A stretch of DNA of 16,153 bases from Candidatus Woesearchaeota archaeon (GTDB lineage Archaea; Nanobdellota; Nanobdellia; Woesearchaeales; ARS49): positions 1-16,153 of the forward strand of contig JAHWHT010000011.1 in the NCBI GenBank assembly GCA_019323135.1. The letters run 5' to 3'. Within the stretch, counting starts at the first letter, position 1, and every line of letters starts with the position of its first letter. The notes beneath the pieces were generated by a model. The model searched no databases and had not been told where the DNA came from. It was given only the letters and a program-made list of their open reading frames with translations. Of this stretch, positions 1 through 6,650 are shown in pieces. Made by a program: the position numbers and the translations under genes.

Positions 1-2
1 CA

Positions 3-239
3 ATGGAAACAAGCATAAGAAACATAAAAGAAGAAGACTGGATATACTTCAAAGTAGAGGCAGTAAAAAAAGGATTGTCTTTAGGAAATTTTTTCAGTGA
101 ATTGCTAAAAGAACACAAAAAAATAGCAAAAAATCCATGGAAGGATATTTTAAAAGGCCCTCGCACCCTGGACAATAAAACACTAGACCGCATCAAAGCA
201 GTACATGAAAAATACAGGAAGGATTTCAAATTTAGATAA
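3..239 (+). CDS. Ribbon-helix-helix type antitoxin, VapB-like
   Basis: A 78-residue protein directly upstream of a PIN-domain toxin gene, with only 2 bp between stop and start. The N-terminus looks like a ribbon-helix-helix fold: a short strand (TSIRNI, residues 3-8), a first helix (about 9-23) and a second helix beginning LSLGNFFSELL (about 25-37). This is the usual DNA-binding part of VapB-type antitoxins, which neutralise the toxin and repress their own operon. The C-terminal half is basic and probably wraps the toxin. The ATG lies 2 bp from the window edge, so an earlier start cannot be excluded, although the strand right after Met fits a true N-terminus. Antitoxin identity rests on fold pattern and context; the exact family is uncertain. 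Confidence 0.65.
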   Translation: METSIRNIKEEDWIYFKVEAVKKGLSLGNFFSELLKEHKKIAKNPWKDILKGPRTLDNKTLDRIKAVHEKYRKDFKFR

Positions 240-241
240 AA

Positions 242-634
242 ATGAATCTACTAATTGATACAAACATCCTAATAGAAATAGAAAACGGTAATAAAAAAAT
301 AATTGACGAACTAGAAAAAATAAAATTTAACAAGTTATACATCAGTTCTTTGACAATCTCTGAATTTGTCGATGGATCATTGAAATGTAGTACTGCAGAA
401 CAAGAAAAAACATTAAATGCCCTGAAAAAATACCCTGTTCTGAACACTACGTTAAGCAGTTCCATTCTGCTGGCACATTTTAGTCACGTGCTAACTAAAA
501 AAGGTCGAAAAATACCGCTTTATGATTTAGTTATAGCAAGTATTGCAGTAGATAATGATGCAATATTATTAACAATGGATAACCATTTCAAAAGAATTCC
601 AGGATTAGAAGTAATATTTACTCAAAGTAAATAA
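242..634 (+). CDS. vapC: PIN-domain ribonuclease toxin, VapC-like
   Basis: A 130-residue protein with the full acidic set of a PIN-domain nuclease: Asp6 in the N-terminal LIDTN motif, Glu41 in TISEFVDG, Asp95 in YDLVIASIA and Asp113 in LLTMDNHF. PIN domains coordinate Mg2+ or Mn2+ through these residues and cut RNA; VapC toxins typically inactivate tRNA or rRNA and stop growth until VapB is restored. The length is normal for VapC. It lies 2 bp behind the RHH antitoxin gene, so the two are almost certainly co-transcribed and autoregulated; their promoter is outside the window. It converges on the DUF357 gene with 29 bp between stops, and I see no strong poly-T terminator there. Confidence 0.9.
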   Translation: MNLLIDTNILIEIENGNKKIIDELEKIKFNKLYISSLTISEFVDGSLKCSTAEQEKTLNALKKYPVLNTTLSSSILLAHFSHVLTKKGRKIPLYDLVIASIAVDNDAILLTMDNHFKRIPGLEVIFTQSK

Positions 635-663
635 TATTTAATAGTTACAGAGATATTGGCATC

Positions 664-951
664 TTAATCAACAGTGAACAATTCACTGTCACCATCAACA
701 TCAAAAAGACCTAATCTTGCACCTGCATCAAGCCAGCCATGCGCGTAGTTTAATGCTGCAAAAGCAGTGACAATATTTCCTTTTTCCTTGAAATGCTTTG
801 CGTCTTCAAAATATCTTGTTGCCATATCCAAGAAATCTTCTGCTTTTTCTTTCCAGTCAAACTCTTGTTTCTCGCCAATCTTAACTTTAGCTAAAGCTCT
901 AGAAGTAACATCAAAATATTTCGCTAGTTTCTCATCAGTTATTTGATTCAT
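664..951 (-). CDS. DUF357 family protein
   Basis: A 95-residue, mostly helical protein. The second half matches the DUF357 signature: an aromatic-rich helix (MATRYFEDAKHF, about residues 43-54), a KGN turn, then ALNYAHGWLDAGARLGL (about 66-82). DUF357 proteins are small archaeal proteins of unknown biochemical role, often found near information-processing genes. It follows the exosome/rpoK operon on the same strand, but a T-rich stretch and a duplicated TATA-like sequence lie in between. It is probably transcribed from its own promoter with little or no 5' leader. The acidic C-terminal tail ends in SELFTVD. The family call is from memory of the motif; no function is proposed. Confidence 0.8.
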   Translation of the reverse strand: MNQITDEKLAKYFDVTSRALAKVKIGEKQEFDWKEKAEDFLDMATRYFEDAKHFKEKGNIVTAFAALNYAHGWLDAGARLGLFDVDGDSELFTVD

Positions 952-952
952 T

Positions 953-986
953 TTGTATAATATAAAGATTTGTATAATATAAAGAT
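953..986 (-). promoter_or_regulatory. Perfect 17-bp tandem repeat with TATA-like cores, putative DUF357 promoter
   Basis: The 17-mer ttgtataatataaagat (plus strand) occurs twice back to back, at 953-969 and 970-986, ending right at the DUF357 ATG (951). Read on the minus strand each copy contains a TTTATATTATA core. The distal core is centred about 27 bp before the ATG, which is where an archaeal TATA box would sit for a leaderless transcript. The proximal copy is too close to act for the same start. The repeat is seen directly; promoter function is inferred. Confidence 0.55.
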
Positions 987-1003
987 TAAAAAGAAAAAAA
1001 TAA
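987..1003 (-). terminator. Poly-T terminator after rpoK
   Basis: Immediately after the rpoK stop the minus strand reads TTATTTTTTTCTTTTTAA, a T7-C-T5 run typical of archaeal oligo-U termination. It marks the probable end of the rnp2-to-rpoK transcript and separates it from the DUF357 promoter. Confidence 0.6.
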
Positions 1004-1237
1004 TTAAGCAGCTTTAGCAGTTGCTGCTTTTTTCTTGCCTGGAAGAGGACGCTTAACAGTTAAAGGCAAAGCATCATGCTCTAATTCAAGCTTAGCAATA
1101 GAGATTGGGTTATAAGCCAATTCCTCTAGTTGCTTTTCTGAAAGTTTAACCAAAAACGGAGCGCCCATTGAAATCTGCAAAGCTCTTGAGCCAATCATGC
1201 GAGCAACCTCGAATTTTGTGTATTTCTCTTCTGACAT
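1004..1237 (-). CDS. rpoK: DNA-directed RNA polymerase subunit K (Rpo6, omega/RPB6 homologue)
   Basis: A 77-residue subunit of archaeal RNA polymerase that helps assemble and stabilise the largest subunit, equivalent to bacterial omega and eukaryotic RPB6. The family hallmark is clear: YTKFEVARMIGSRALQISMGAP (about residues 6-27), followed by the PISIAKLEL segment and the short basic region LTVKRPLPGK. An Ala/Lys-rich tail closes the protein. I start it at the ATG at 1237, giving MSEEKYTK, because GGGTGAT lies 4 bp upstream; an in-frame ATG at 1240 and a GTG at 1246 are alternatives. The upstream bases overlap the rrp42 stop, so it is co-transcribed with the exosome genes. This position is not the usual rpoK neighbourhood next to ribosomal proteins L13, S9 and S2. 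Confidence 0.93.
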   Translation of the reverse strand: MSEEKYTKFEVARMIGSRALQISMGAPFLVKLSEKQLEELAYNPISIAKLELEHDALPLTVKRPLPGKKKAATAKAA

Positions 1238-1242
1238 CATAA

Positions 1243-2013
1243 TCACCCTATAATTTTCCTCAATTCAGCTGATTTCTCGATAGCAATCTCAACCATCTTG
1301 TCTATTTCTTCAACAGATAGCGGAGTTTCGCCCCTCTTCTGCATTGCATAGACCAGTCCATCTTTGGATACTGCGATGGTTATGCTTGTATCTGCCAGCT
1401 CTTCTTCTTCAAGAATGGGGTCAACTATATAAAACTCATCTATTTTTATAACTGTAACTTCAATAGGTTCTTTAACCAACTCTAATTTCTTGTCTGTCAA
1501 AGGAGCTTCCCAGTCGATATTTCCATCTTTCTTGATTGGAGGAAATCTTGTGTTCTTCAGAGCAACAATTGCTCCGAGAGCAGCTGCATCAAGCAAGTTA
1601 CCTGCGTCATTCAATGGAACAATGTCAATCATGACACTCCAGACTTTTTCGCCTGCAGTTATACACAATTTTTCAGGTGCTATAGCCTTGCTCTCTCTCA
1701 AGCCTCTATCAACAACCCTTGCGATGTCAATTGCTTTTGCACCAGGCGGACCTGATTCAAAGTCAGGATTTGCCATAGGCCTTAATTCTGTGTTAACCAT
1801 CAACTTACCTTCTGCAGGAGTATCTGGATAAGGCACTTCAGCAGCCAACTTAACGCCGACAAGAACTTCTGTTGCGCCAATCTTAACTCTTGCACTGCCT
1901 TCTGCAGATGTCGCATTTGGCTCTACAGATACTTTTCTATAATCTAGAAGTTTTCTGCCGTCATAACGGATTCCTTTTTTCAAGGATTTTAGTATATGTT
2001 CTTTTTCTGCCAT
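1243..2013 (-). CDS. rrp42: Exosome complex subunit Rrp42 (RNase PH-like, non-catalytic)
   Basis: A 256-residue RNase PH-fold protein that alternates with Rrp41 to form the hexameric ring of the archaeal exosome, which degrades RNA 3'-5' phosphorolytically or adds heteropolymeric tails. Visible landmarks are the N-terminal IRYDGRKLLDYR, the segment TELRPMANPDFESGPPG, VVDRGLRES (substrate-facing arginines) and LNDAGNLLDAAALGAIVAL. In archaea Rrp42 lacks the catalytic aspartate and serves the ring structurally while contributing to RNA binding. I prefer the ATG at 2013, 1 bp after the rrp41 stop and behind an AGGTTGA motif; an in-frame TTG at 2022 would add three residues. Its stop overlaps the rpoK translation-start region. 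Confidence 0.95.
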   Translation of the reverse strand: MAEKEHILKSLKKGIRYDGRKLLDYRKVSVEPNATSAEGSARVKIGATEVLVGVKLAAEVPYPDTPAEGKLMVNTELRPMANPDFESGPPGAKAIDIARVVDRGLRESKAIAPEKLCITAGEKVWSVMIDIVPLNDAGNLLDAAALGAIVALKNTRFPPIKKDGNIDWEAPLTDKKLELVKEPIEVTVIKIDEFYIVDPILEEEELADTSITIAVSKDGLVYAMQKRGETPLSVEEIDKMVEIAIEKSAELRKIIG

Positions 2014-2014
2014 T

Positions 2015-2704
2015 TTAGTCAACCTTATATTTTTTCTTTAAAGCTTCCTGCTGAACCTTATATATCTCAAGACACTTTTGTTTGCCTATTTCAAGCAATT
2101 TCTTTAATTTATCTCTAGATATCTCTCCATCAAGCTGCAGTAAAGATATTTTGTTCATTGTAGGAATATATGCTATTGGAACATCAGTTGCTCCAAGCAC
2201 GCAATCCTCTGTGCCGTTAATATCTACAATCATTTCTCCATCAAGCACACCCATGGACATTGCTGAAACCAGATCTTTCATCTTAAAACCTGCATCTGCA
2301 AGAGCCATTGCTGCTGCTGTAATGCCTGCACATCTTGTGCCGCCATCTGTCTGCGTCAATTCAACGAAAACATCAATAACTGCATTAGGGTAAGCACTCA
2401 AATCCAAAACAGGATTTAATGCATTCTCTGTGACTGCTGAAATCTCTTTTGATCTTCTTGAACCGCCCGGCCTAACCCTATCTCCATGACCTGAGAACGG
2501 CATCATGTTATAGACGCATCTCAGTATTCCTTTTTTAGGATTCTGCATGAATCGAGGATATAATTCTCTTGGTCCGTAGACCGCAGCATAAGCGATTGTA
2601 TCTCCTGCCTGGAACATTGCACTGCCGTCTGCATTAGGGATAACACCCACTTCTGCTTTGATAGGCCTCATCTGTTCCGGAGTTCTACCGTCATTTCTTT
2701 TCAT
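2015..2704 (-). CDS. rrp41: Exosome complex catalytic subunit Rrp41
   Basis: A 229-residue RNase PH-type 3'-5' exoribonuclease, the active subunit of the archaeal exosome. Landmarks in order: RNDGRTPEQMRPI (3-15), ADGSAMFQAGDT (25-36), VYGPRE (42-47), PFSGHGDRVRPGGSRRSKEIS (69-89, with Arg83/Arg84), TDGGTRCAGITAAAMALADAG (119-139, the phosphate/RNA contact and core helix), and DINGTEDCVLGATDVPIAY (161-179). Asp174 probably corresponds to the family's catalytic aspartate; this is by motif, not alignment. The ATG overlaps the rrp4 stop (ATGA) and has AGGTGG just upstream, a good archaeal Shine-Dalgarno. Length is normal. Rrp41 must pair with Rrp42, encoded immediately downstream. Confidence 0.96.
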   Translation of the reverse strand: MKRNDGRTPEQMRPIKAEVGVIPNADGSAMFQAGDTIAYAAVYGPRELYPRFMQNPKKGILRCVYNMMPFSGHGDRVRPGGSRRSKEISAVTENALNPVLDLSAYPNAVIDVFVELTQTDGGTRCAGITAAAMALADAGFKMKDLVSAMSMGVLDGEMIVDINGTEDCVLGATDVPIAYIPTMNKISLLQLDGEISRDKLKKLLEIGKQKCLEIYKVQQEALKKKYKVD

Positions 2705-3471
2705 TTTTTTCCACCTGTTACTATCTTTTTCTTGACTGCTGTTGCAGTACTTTTTTTCTCACCAGCAGGAGCTGCTTTTGATTTTAACCCGCTCTTGTCA
2801 AGAAATTCTTTAATTCTGTCAGTCAAACCAGGTAAATGCGCTTCTGCATTTATCTTTAGTATTGCTTTTTCTGCAATAACTTCTGCTTCAGGTTCGCCGT
2901 CAATCCAAATCAAACCATTCTGACCAACCATAACATTACAGCCAGTTGCCTGCTTTATCAGGATAACCATAGAACCTTCTTTGCCAATAACTCTTGGCAC
3001 TTTATGAGGATTAACTTTAATGATTCTTCCGCCCCTAAGCTTTCTCAAGCCCGGACCTTTCATAGAAACATCGACCAACTTCTGACTGGTAATATTGACA
3101 ATCTTTGTCAAAACATAATCACCAATCGCAAAAAACTGAGTCAAGTCAGCCCCCCGCTGAATGAATTCGCTTGTCGCGTCTTTCATTGACAAAACAGCTG
3201 AGTAAGGACTTCTTGTGTCTAGTCTCCAGCCAGTCATTAAGACATCAATCACTTTACAAATGATCTTGTCATTGACTTTTGGGAGGTAAACGCCTGTCAA
3301 AGGAATCAGTTTTATAACTTTTCCTTCAACACTAATCATACCCAATTGCTCTGCAATCAATTTATCTTGGACACGTCTTATTCCTCTACTAGGAACGTAT
3401 CCCATTCCTTCTGCAAGTACTTCTCCTGGTACTGCAATTTCCTTATTCTTAATGTTAAGTTTATCTGTCAT
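2701..3471 (-). CDS. rrp4: Exosome cap subunit Rrp4 (S1 and KH RNA-binding domains)
   Basis: A 256-residue RNA-binding cap protein that sits on the Rrp41/Rrp42 ring and feeds poly(A)-rich RNA into the channel. Residues about 10-60 form the N-terminal domain (VPGEVLAEGMGYVPSRG), about 66-142 the S1 barrel (VNDKIICKVIDV to LVDVSMKGPG), and about 148-208 the KH domain, with GRIIKVNPHKVPRVIGKEGSM including the GKEG loop at 163-166. The C-terminal 30 residues are Lys/Ala-rich and probably disordered. AAGGTGA lies 7 bp before the ATG and overlaps the SBDS stop. The rrp4 stop in turn overlaps the rrp41 start, indicating translational coupling. Confidence 0.95.
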   Translation of the reverse strand: MTDKLNIKNKEIAVPGEVLAEGMGYVPSRGIRRVQDKLIAEQLGMISVEGKVIKLIPLTGVYLPKVNDKIICKVIDVLMTGWRLDTRSPYSAVLSMKDATSEFIQRGADLTQFFAIGDYVLTKIVNITSQKLVDVSMKGPGLRKLRGGRIIKVNPHKVPRVIGKEGSMVILIKQATGCNVMVGQNGLIWIDGEPEAEVIAEKAILKINAEAHLPGLTDRIKEFLDKSGLKSKAAPAGEKKSTATAVKKKIVTGGKK

Positions 3472-3477
3472 CTTATT

Positions 3478-4173
3478 TCACCTTATTGCTACTACTTTTG
3501 CTTGAAGTTCGCCGTGCGTTATACTATTCAGCTTATCATAAAAATCCTGCTCCATTCCTCCAGGAATTTCAACAACTCCTAACCAGGAGCCATCAGTGTT
3601 CCAGGATTCTTTCATTATCTTTCCCAACATTTTTATCGTCGGGTAAGACTTTGCTGCGTAAGCTGATGGAATAACCACTTCAATCTCTTTCACCACAAAT
3701 TTTATGGGAATTATTGGCTGAAGTTTTTTCAGCGCATCTTTTAACTGCGCATCCACACTTTTGAACTCATCAACTTTAACTTTAGCTTCCTGTAAAGCTG
3801 CCTCAATCCTTGTTGCAGGATGAGGTGCATTTGTTCTAGGATCGACACCATTCCTGTGAATCAAATTAATCAACTGTTTCTTTTTCTGCTCGACCATTTT
3901 CTGCCGATACTCTGCAGTCAATTGAATAGTTCCATCTTGAATGATTATCTTTGCAACAGATACTGGATCTGCGGTCTTAAACCAATGCTTTAATCTTTCT
4001 TCAGAAGCCTGCAGTCCTTTTTTTGCATCAGAAAAAATCTTTGGAAATGACAGAGCTTCACTCGTCAATTCTGGATTTTTCTTTGCAAGAACTGCTTTAT
4101 CTGGATCTACAACAATCTCAAAAATGTCTGATCCTTTCTTCAATCTTGCTACGTTAATACTGTCTGAACTCAT
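3478..4173 (-). CDS. Ribosome maturation protein SBDS/Sdo1 homologue
   Basis: A 231-residue orthologue of Shwachman-Bodian-Diamond syndrome protein. In eukaryotes SBDS, with EFL1, releases the anti-association factor eIF6 from the large subunit; the archaeal protein is thought to act at the same late step. The N-terminal FYSH domain (about 1-95) contains FSDAKKGLQAS (47-57). The central helical domain carries the diagnostic IHRNGVDPRTNAPHPATRIEAAL (105-127). The C-terminal ferredoxin-like domain runs from about 160 to the end (VVIPSAYAAKSYPTIKMLG, then GSWLGVVEIPGGMEQDFYDKL). The ATG overlaps the psmA stop by 4 bp. The link of SBDS, exosome and proteasome genes is a known conserved archaeal superoperon. 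Confidence 0.96.
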   Translation of the reverse strand: MSSDSINVARLKKGSDIFEIVVDPDKAVLAKKNPELTSEALSFPKIFSDAKKGLQASEERLKHWFKTADPVSVAKIIIQDGTIQLTAEYRQKMVEQKKKQLINLIHRNGVDPRTNAPHPATRIEAALQEAKVKVDEFKSVDAQLKDALKKLQPIIPIKFVVKEIEVVIPSAYAAKSYPTIKMLGKIMKESWNTDGSWLGVVEIPGGMEQDFYDKLNSITHGELQAKVVAIR

Positions 4174-4901
4174 TTTTTCTTACATACCTTGCAAATCTTG
4201 TCTAATTTGTCTTTTGTCAACTGAGTGAGTTTTTTCTCGTCAGTCTTTATGTACGCTGCATCAATCCTCTGTGTATTGAATTCTTTTCCAAGAACCTTCA
4301 TCAAAGCTGACAAAGCAAGGTTTAAACCTTCCTCAATAGTCATATCTGGACGATAGTCTTTGTTCAAGATTTCCTCTACTTCTGGCTCTCCTTCACCAAT
4401 AACAGTTGCCTGATATTGGAAATAGATTCCAGTAGGATCTGTCTCAAATAACTTAGGACCGTCTGCATCAATACCTGCTACTAGGATGGATACGCCAAAA
4501 GGCCTCAATCCTGCAGATTGCGTGCATATTTGCTGTAAAGCACAAATCTCTTTAACAACAGTTATTGAATCAATCGGACTGTCATATGTGACACTGTGCT
4601 GTTGAGCTTTTATCTGTCCACGCTCTATCAAAACTCTTGCATCAGAAAGTATTCCTGAAGCAGTAGCGCAAATATGGTTGTCTATCTTGAATATCTTTTC
4701 AACAGATTCTGGAATTATTAATTTTTCAACAATTCTCTTATCTGCAACTAATAGAACGCCATCTTTGCAAACTATTCCGATTGCTGTGGAACCCTGTCTT
4801 ACTGTTTTCTTAGCATATTCTACTTGAAGTAATCTGCCGTCTGGGCTGAACATTGTAATTGCCCTGTCATAACCCATTAATTGATGAGGCATTGCTTGCA
4901 T
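4170..4901 (-). CDS. psmA: Proteasome subunit alpha
   Basis: A 243-residue alpha subunit of the archaeal 20S proteasome. Alpha subunits form the outer heptameric rings that gate substrate entry and dock AAA+ unfoldases such as PAN or Cdc48; the catalytic Thr lies on beta subunits, which are not in this window. The family hallmark is complete: GYDRAITMFSPDGRLLQVEYA (10-30), the H0 helix and gate region. It is followed by GSTAIGIVCKDGVLLVADKR, TASGILSDARVLIERGQI, and SAGLRPFGVSILVAG. The C-terminus is Lys/Cys-rich. GAGGGTGAT lies a few bases before the ATG and overlaps the end of rnp2, supporting this start. Confidence 0.97.
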   Translation of the reverse strand: MQAMPHQLMGYDRAITMFSPDGRLLQVEYAKKTVRQGSTAIGIVCKDGVLLVADKRIVEKLIIPESVEKIFKIDNHICATASGILSDARVLIERGQIKAQQHSVTYDSPIDSITVVKEICALQQICTQSAGLRPFGVSILVAGIDADGPKLFETDPTGIYFQYQATVIGEGEPEVEEILNKDYRPDMTIEEGLNLALSALMKVLGKEFNTQRIDAAYIKTDEKKLTQLTKDKLDKICKVCKKK

Positions 4902-4905
4902 TTTA

Positions 4906-5259
4906 TCACCCTCTCATATACCTGTCTGTTTTTTTCAAAATCCCGCTCACACCAACTGAGCGTACAATAACGTCAATACCATTAATCTGCCTTATGGTAC
5001 ATAAAGCGGATTTTAGCAAATCAACATTCTTATGATTTACCTTGATTATTCCGGTTTGCTTATCCTTATTAAATTTATCCCCTAAAAGCCAAATACCTGC
5101 CTTAGAAGCGCCTAAAACGCCAGATAAATCTAGTATAGACTTCCAAATAGCCTTAGAAACGCTTGAAAACTCCTTAATAGGTTTTTTCGAAACAATTTCA
5201 AACACTAAATACCGTTTTTTTTCTCTTAAACTCGGTAAAACCGGTTTTAATTTTGCCAT
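4906..5259 (-). CDS. rnp2: Ribonuclease P protein component 2 (Pop5)
   Basis: A Pop5-family protein subunit of RNase P, the ribonucleoprotein that trims tRNA 5' leaders. Pop5 pairs with Rpp30 and supports the catalytic RNA. The hallmark LPSLREKKRYLVFEIVSKK follows the N-terminus, and the ferredoxin-like core includes GIIKVNHKNVDLLKSALC and IDVIVRSVGVSGILKK. I choose the ATG at 5259 (117 residues, MAKLKPVLPSLREKK) because homologues begin near this motif and GGTG lies about 6 bp upstream; an in-frame ATG at 5271 would add four residues. It is the first gene of the superoperon and stops 4 bp before psmA. It shows that this archaeon, unlike Nanoarchaeum equitans, keeps at least part of RNase P. 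Confidence 0.9.
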   Translation of the reverse strand: MAKLKPVLPSLREKKRYLVFEIVSKKPIKEFSSVSKAIWKSILDLSGVLGASKAGIWLLGDKFNKDKQTGIIKVNHKNVDLLKSALCTIRQINGIDVIVRSVGVSGILKKTDRYMRG

Positions 5260-5280
5260 TAATAACACCATTTATTTGGT

Positions 5281-5317
5281 GAGAAAAAAGCTCTCTTTTT
5301 GCCTTGCCCTTTTTCTC
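5281..5317. repeat. Inverted repeat in the predicted rnp2 mRNA leader
   Basis: GAGAAAAA at 5281-5288 is complementary to TTTTTCTC at 5310-5317 (8-bp stem, 21-nt loop). If transcription starts near 5320, as the TATA position suggests, this would be a 5' hairpin in the superoperon leader. The purine-rich composition makes chance pairing possible. Confidence 0.3.
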
Positions 5318-5340
5318 TCTGGAAGTCAGGAACTATTAAT

Positions 5341-5357
5341 CATTTAAAAAGGTTTCG
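5341..5357 (-). promoter_or_regulatory. Predicted promoter of the rnp2 superoperon
   Basis: On the minus strand CGAAACC precedes TTTTTAAATG (5350-5341), a plausible BRE plus TATA pair. A start about 26 bp downstream would be near 5320, leaving a leader of about 60 nt before the rnp2 ATG. Nothing else in the divergent region fits better for this strand. Confidence 0.5.
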
Positions 5358-5403
5358 GAAAAACCAAAGTTTTCCCGAACCTCCCAAAATCAAAGATTTA
5401 GGG
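5351..5403. repeat. Two adjacent inverted repeats between the divergent promoters
   Basis: The first pairs GGTTTCGGAAAA (5351-5362) with TTTTCCCGAACC (5370-5381) around a 7-nt loop: 12 positions with one G-T wobble and one mismatch. The second pairs CCCaAAATC (5383-5391) with GATTTaGGG (5395-5403) around AAA, with one A-A mismatch. Both lie between the rnp2 and kinase 1 TATA boxes, and the first overlaps the predicted BRE of rnp2. They could be operators or part of an unannotated RNA. Confidence 0.45.
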
Positions 5404-5439
5404 TTGGTTGCGGTTTTGGCATTATATATAGTGCAGATG

Positions 5440-5458
5440 CGTAAGTAATTTAAATATA
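5440..5458 (+). promoter_or_regulatory. Predicted promoter of kinase 1 (leaderless)
   Basis: CGTAAGT-AA-TTTAAATATA ends 18 bp before the kinase 1 ATG (5477). The TTTAAATA box starts 28 bp upstream of the ATG, so the expected start point coincides with the start codon. No Shine-Dalgarno is present, consistent with a leaderless mRNA. The same CGTAAGT/TTTAAATA pair stands before kinase 2. Confidence 0.6.
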
Positions 5459-5476
5459 TAACAAATTTATCCAAAT

Positions 5477-6613
5477 ATGGCTGGTAACTTTGAACATGTA
5501 ACGTATAATGTACCTGCGCAGGTTTTTAAAGAACGATACAAAAAAATAAAAGACTTGCATGGTGGAATGAGTACTGTACTTCTAGCTAAAGATATGAAAT
5601 ATAAAAGAAAAGTAGTTGTAAAAATGTTTGATCCTGGCAAAGGTGAGGATTTAGTAATAATGCAGGAACTTGCTGAAAGATTTGATTTAGAGGCAGAAAT
5701 TTCTGCACAATTGAATCACTCAAACACTGTGCGAGTGTATGAAACCGGCAGAATAAATGACAGGTATCCGTTTATAACCATGGAATTTATTGATGGAAGA
5801 GATTTGCACAAAGCACTTGCGCATGTCAAACAAAATGATTTATTTTCTCTTGACGAATTTCTCATGATATTCTACCAGATTTGTGAACCAATAAGAGTAG
5901 CTCATGAAAAAGGAATATTAAATAGAGATTTAAAACCTCAGAATATTTTGTTAGGAAAATACGGCGATTTAAAAGTATGCGACTGGGGAATTGCAAAATC
6001 TTTAGGAAAAACAAAAGATGCTCAAAATCCAGAAGAAGTATCTTTGCTAGATATTGATTTGCAAGTAATGACTGCAGAAGGTATTGTCATGGGAACACCA
6101 ACAAACTTCCCCCCAGAAATAATAAGAGGTAATTCTGTCGACGAGAGAACAGATGTTTATTTATTAACATCTATATTATACGAAGCAGTGACAGGCCATC
6201 CGCCGTTTTCCACAGAACCAACAGATTACTATCGTAGAATGCGCGATGACGCCCATGAATTTGATAAAAGTAAATTATTCATTCCTGGAATCAGAAACAT
6301 AATAGAATTGGGCATGCAAACTGAGCAAGATAACAGATACCAAACAGTGGCAGATTTACAAGCAGATGTGCTTGGATTCATGAATCTCAATCTTAGAGAA
6401 AGTTACGCCCCTGAACAAACAAGAACCGCAATATCTCGATTTTTTTCCTCTTCCAAAAAAACAGAGTCGAAAAAAGAACCGCAAAGATTAATCTTATCAA
6501 ATATAGTTCAAAAATGGGCTAGTCCGCTCACTCAGGCAAAAGTTCAAAAAAAACTTCGCAGCAAAGCAAAAACCAAAAAATTTTCAAAAAGCAGACGAAG
6601 TCGAAGAAAATAA
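5477..6613 (+). CDS. Soluble Hanks-type Ser/Thr protein kinase (kinase 1)
   Basis: A 378-residue eukaryotic-like kinase, with the kinase domain at about 20-300. The Gly loop is degenerate (DLHGGMSTVLL, 26-36: the first Gly is lost and the third is Ser). The ATP lysine is Lys49 (VVVKMF) and the helix-C glutamate is probably Glu72. The catalytic loop is NRDLKPQN (149-156), with Asn replacing the usual His of HRD. The metal motif is DWG (169-171) and the APE motif is PPE (212-214). Essential Lys, Asp151, Asn156 and Asp169 are present, so I expect activity. DWG and the long segment to MGTP resemble bacterial kinases, especially those of planctomycetes, suggesting transfer. There is no signal peptide or membrane segment. 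The tail (about 320-378) is Ser/Lys/Arg-rich, ending KSRRSRRK. It is divergent from the superoperon and convergent with the LamG gene, 3 bp between stops. Its substrate is unknown. Confidence 0.92.
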   Translation: MAGNFEHVTYNVPAQVFKERYKKIKDLHGGMSTVLLAKDMKYKRKVVVKMFDPGKGEDLVIMQELAERFDLEAEISAQLNHSNTVRVYETGRINDRYPFITMEFIDGRDLHKALAHVKQNDLFSLDEFLMIFYQICEPIRVAHEKGILNRDLKPQNILLGKYGDLKVCDWGIAKSLGKTKDAQNPEEVSLLDIDLQVMTAEGIVMGTPTNFPPEIIRGNSVDERTDVYLLTSILYEAVTGHPPFSTEPTDYYRRMRDDAHEFDKSKLFIPGIRNIIELGMQTEQDNRYQTVADLQADVLGFMNLNLRESYAPEQTRTAISRFFSSSKKTESKKEPQRLILSNIVQKWASPLTQAKVQKKLRSKAKTKKFSKSRRSRRK

Positions 6614-6650
6614 AAATTATTTTTTCTTTTTACGCTTCTTTTTCTTGACT
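6605..6650. terminator. Overlapping bidirectional poly-T terminators at the kinase 1 / LamG junction
   Basis: The stops of the convergent genes are 3 bp apart. After kinase 1 the plus strand reads TTATTTTTTCTTTTTACG, which is also the coding sequence of the Lys-rich LamG tail. After LamG the minus strand reads TTTTTATTTTCTTCG, with further T runs beyond, inside the basic kinase 1 tail. Each gene's Lys codons therefore supply oligo-T for its neighbour. Confidence 0.5.

Noticed and set aside
5477..6613. Kinase 1 as a pseudokinase
   Set aside because: Despite NRD and a degraded Gly loop it retains the ATP lysine, catalytic Asp, Asn of the catalytic loop and Asp of DWG.
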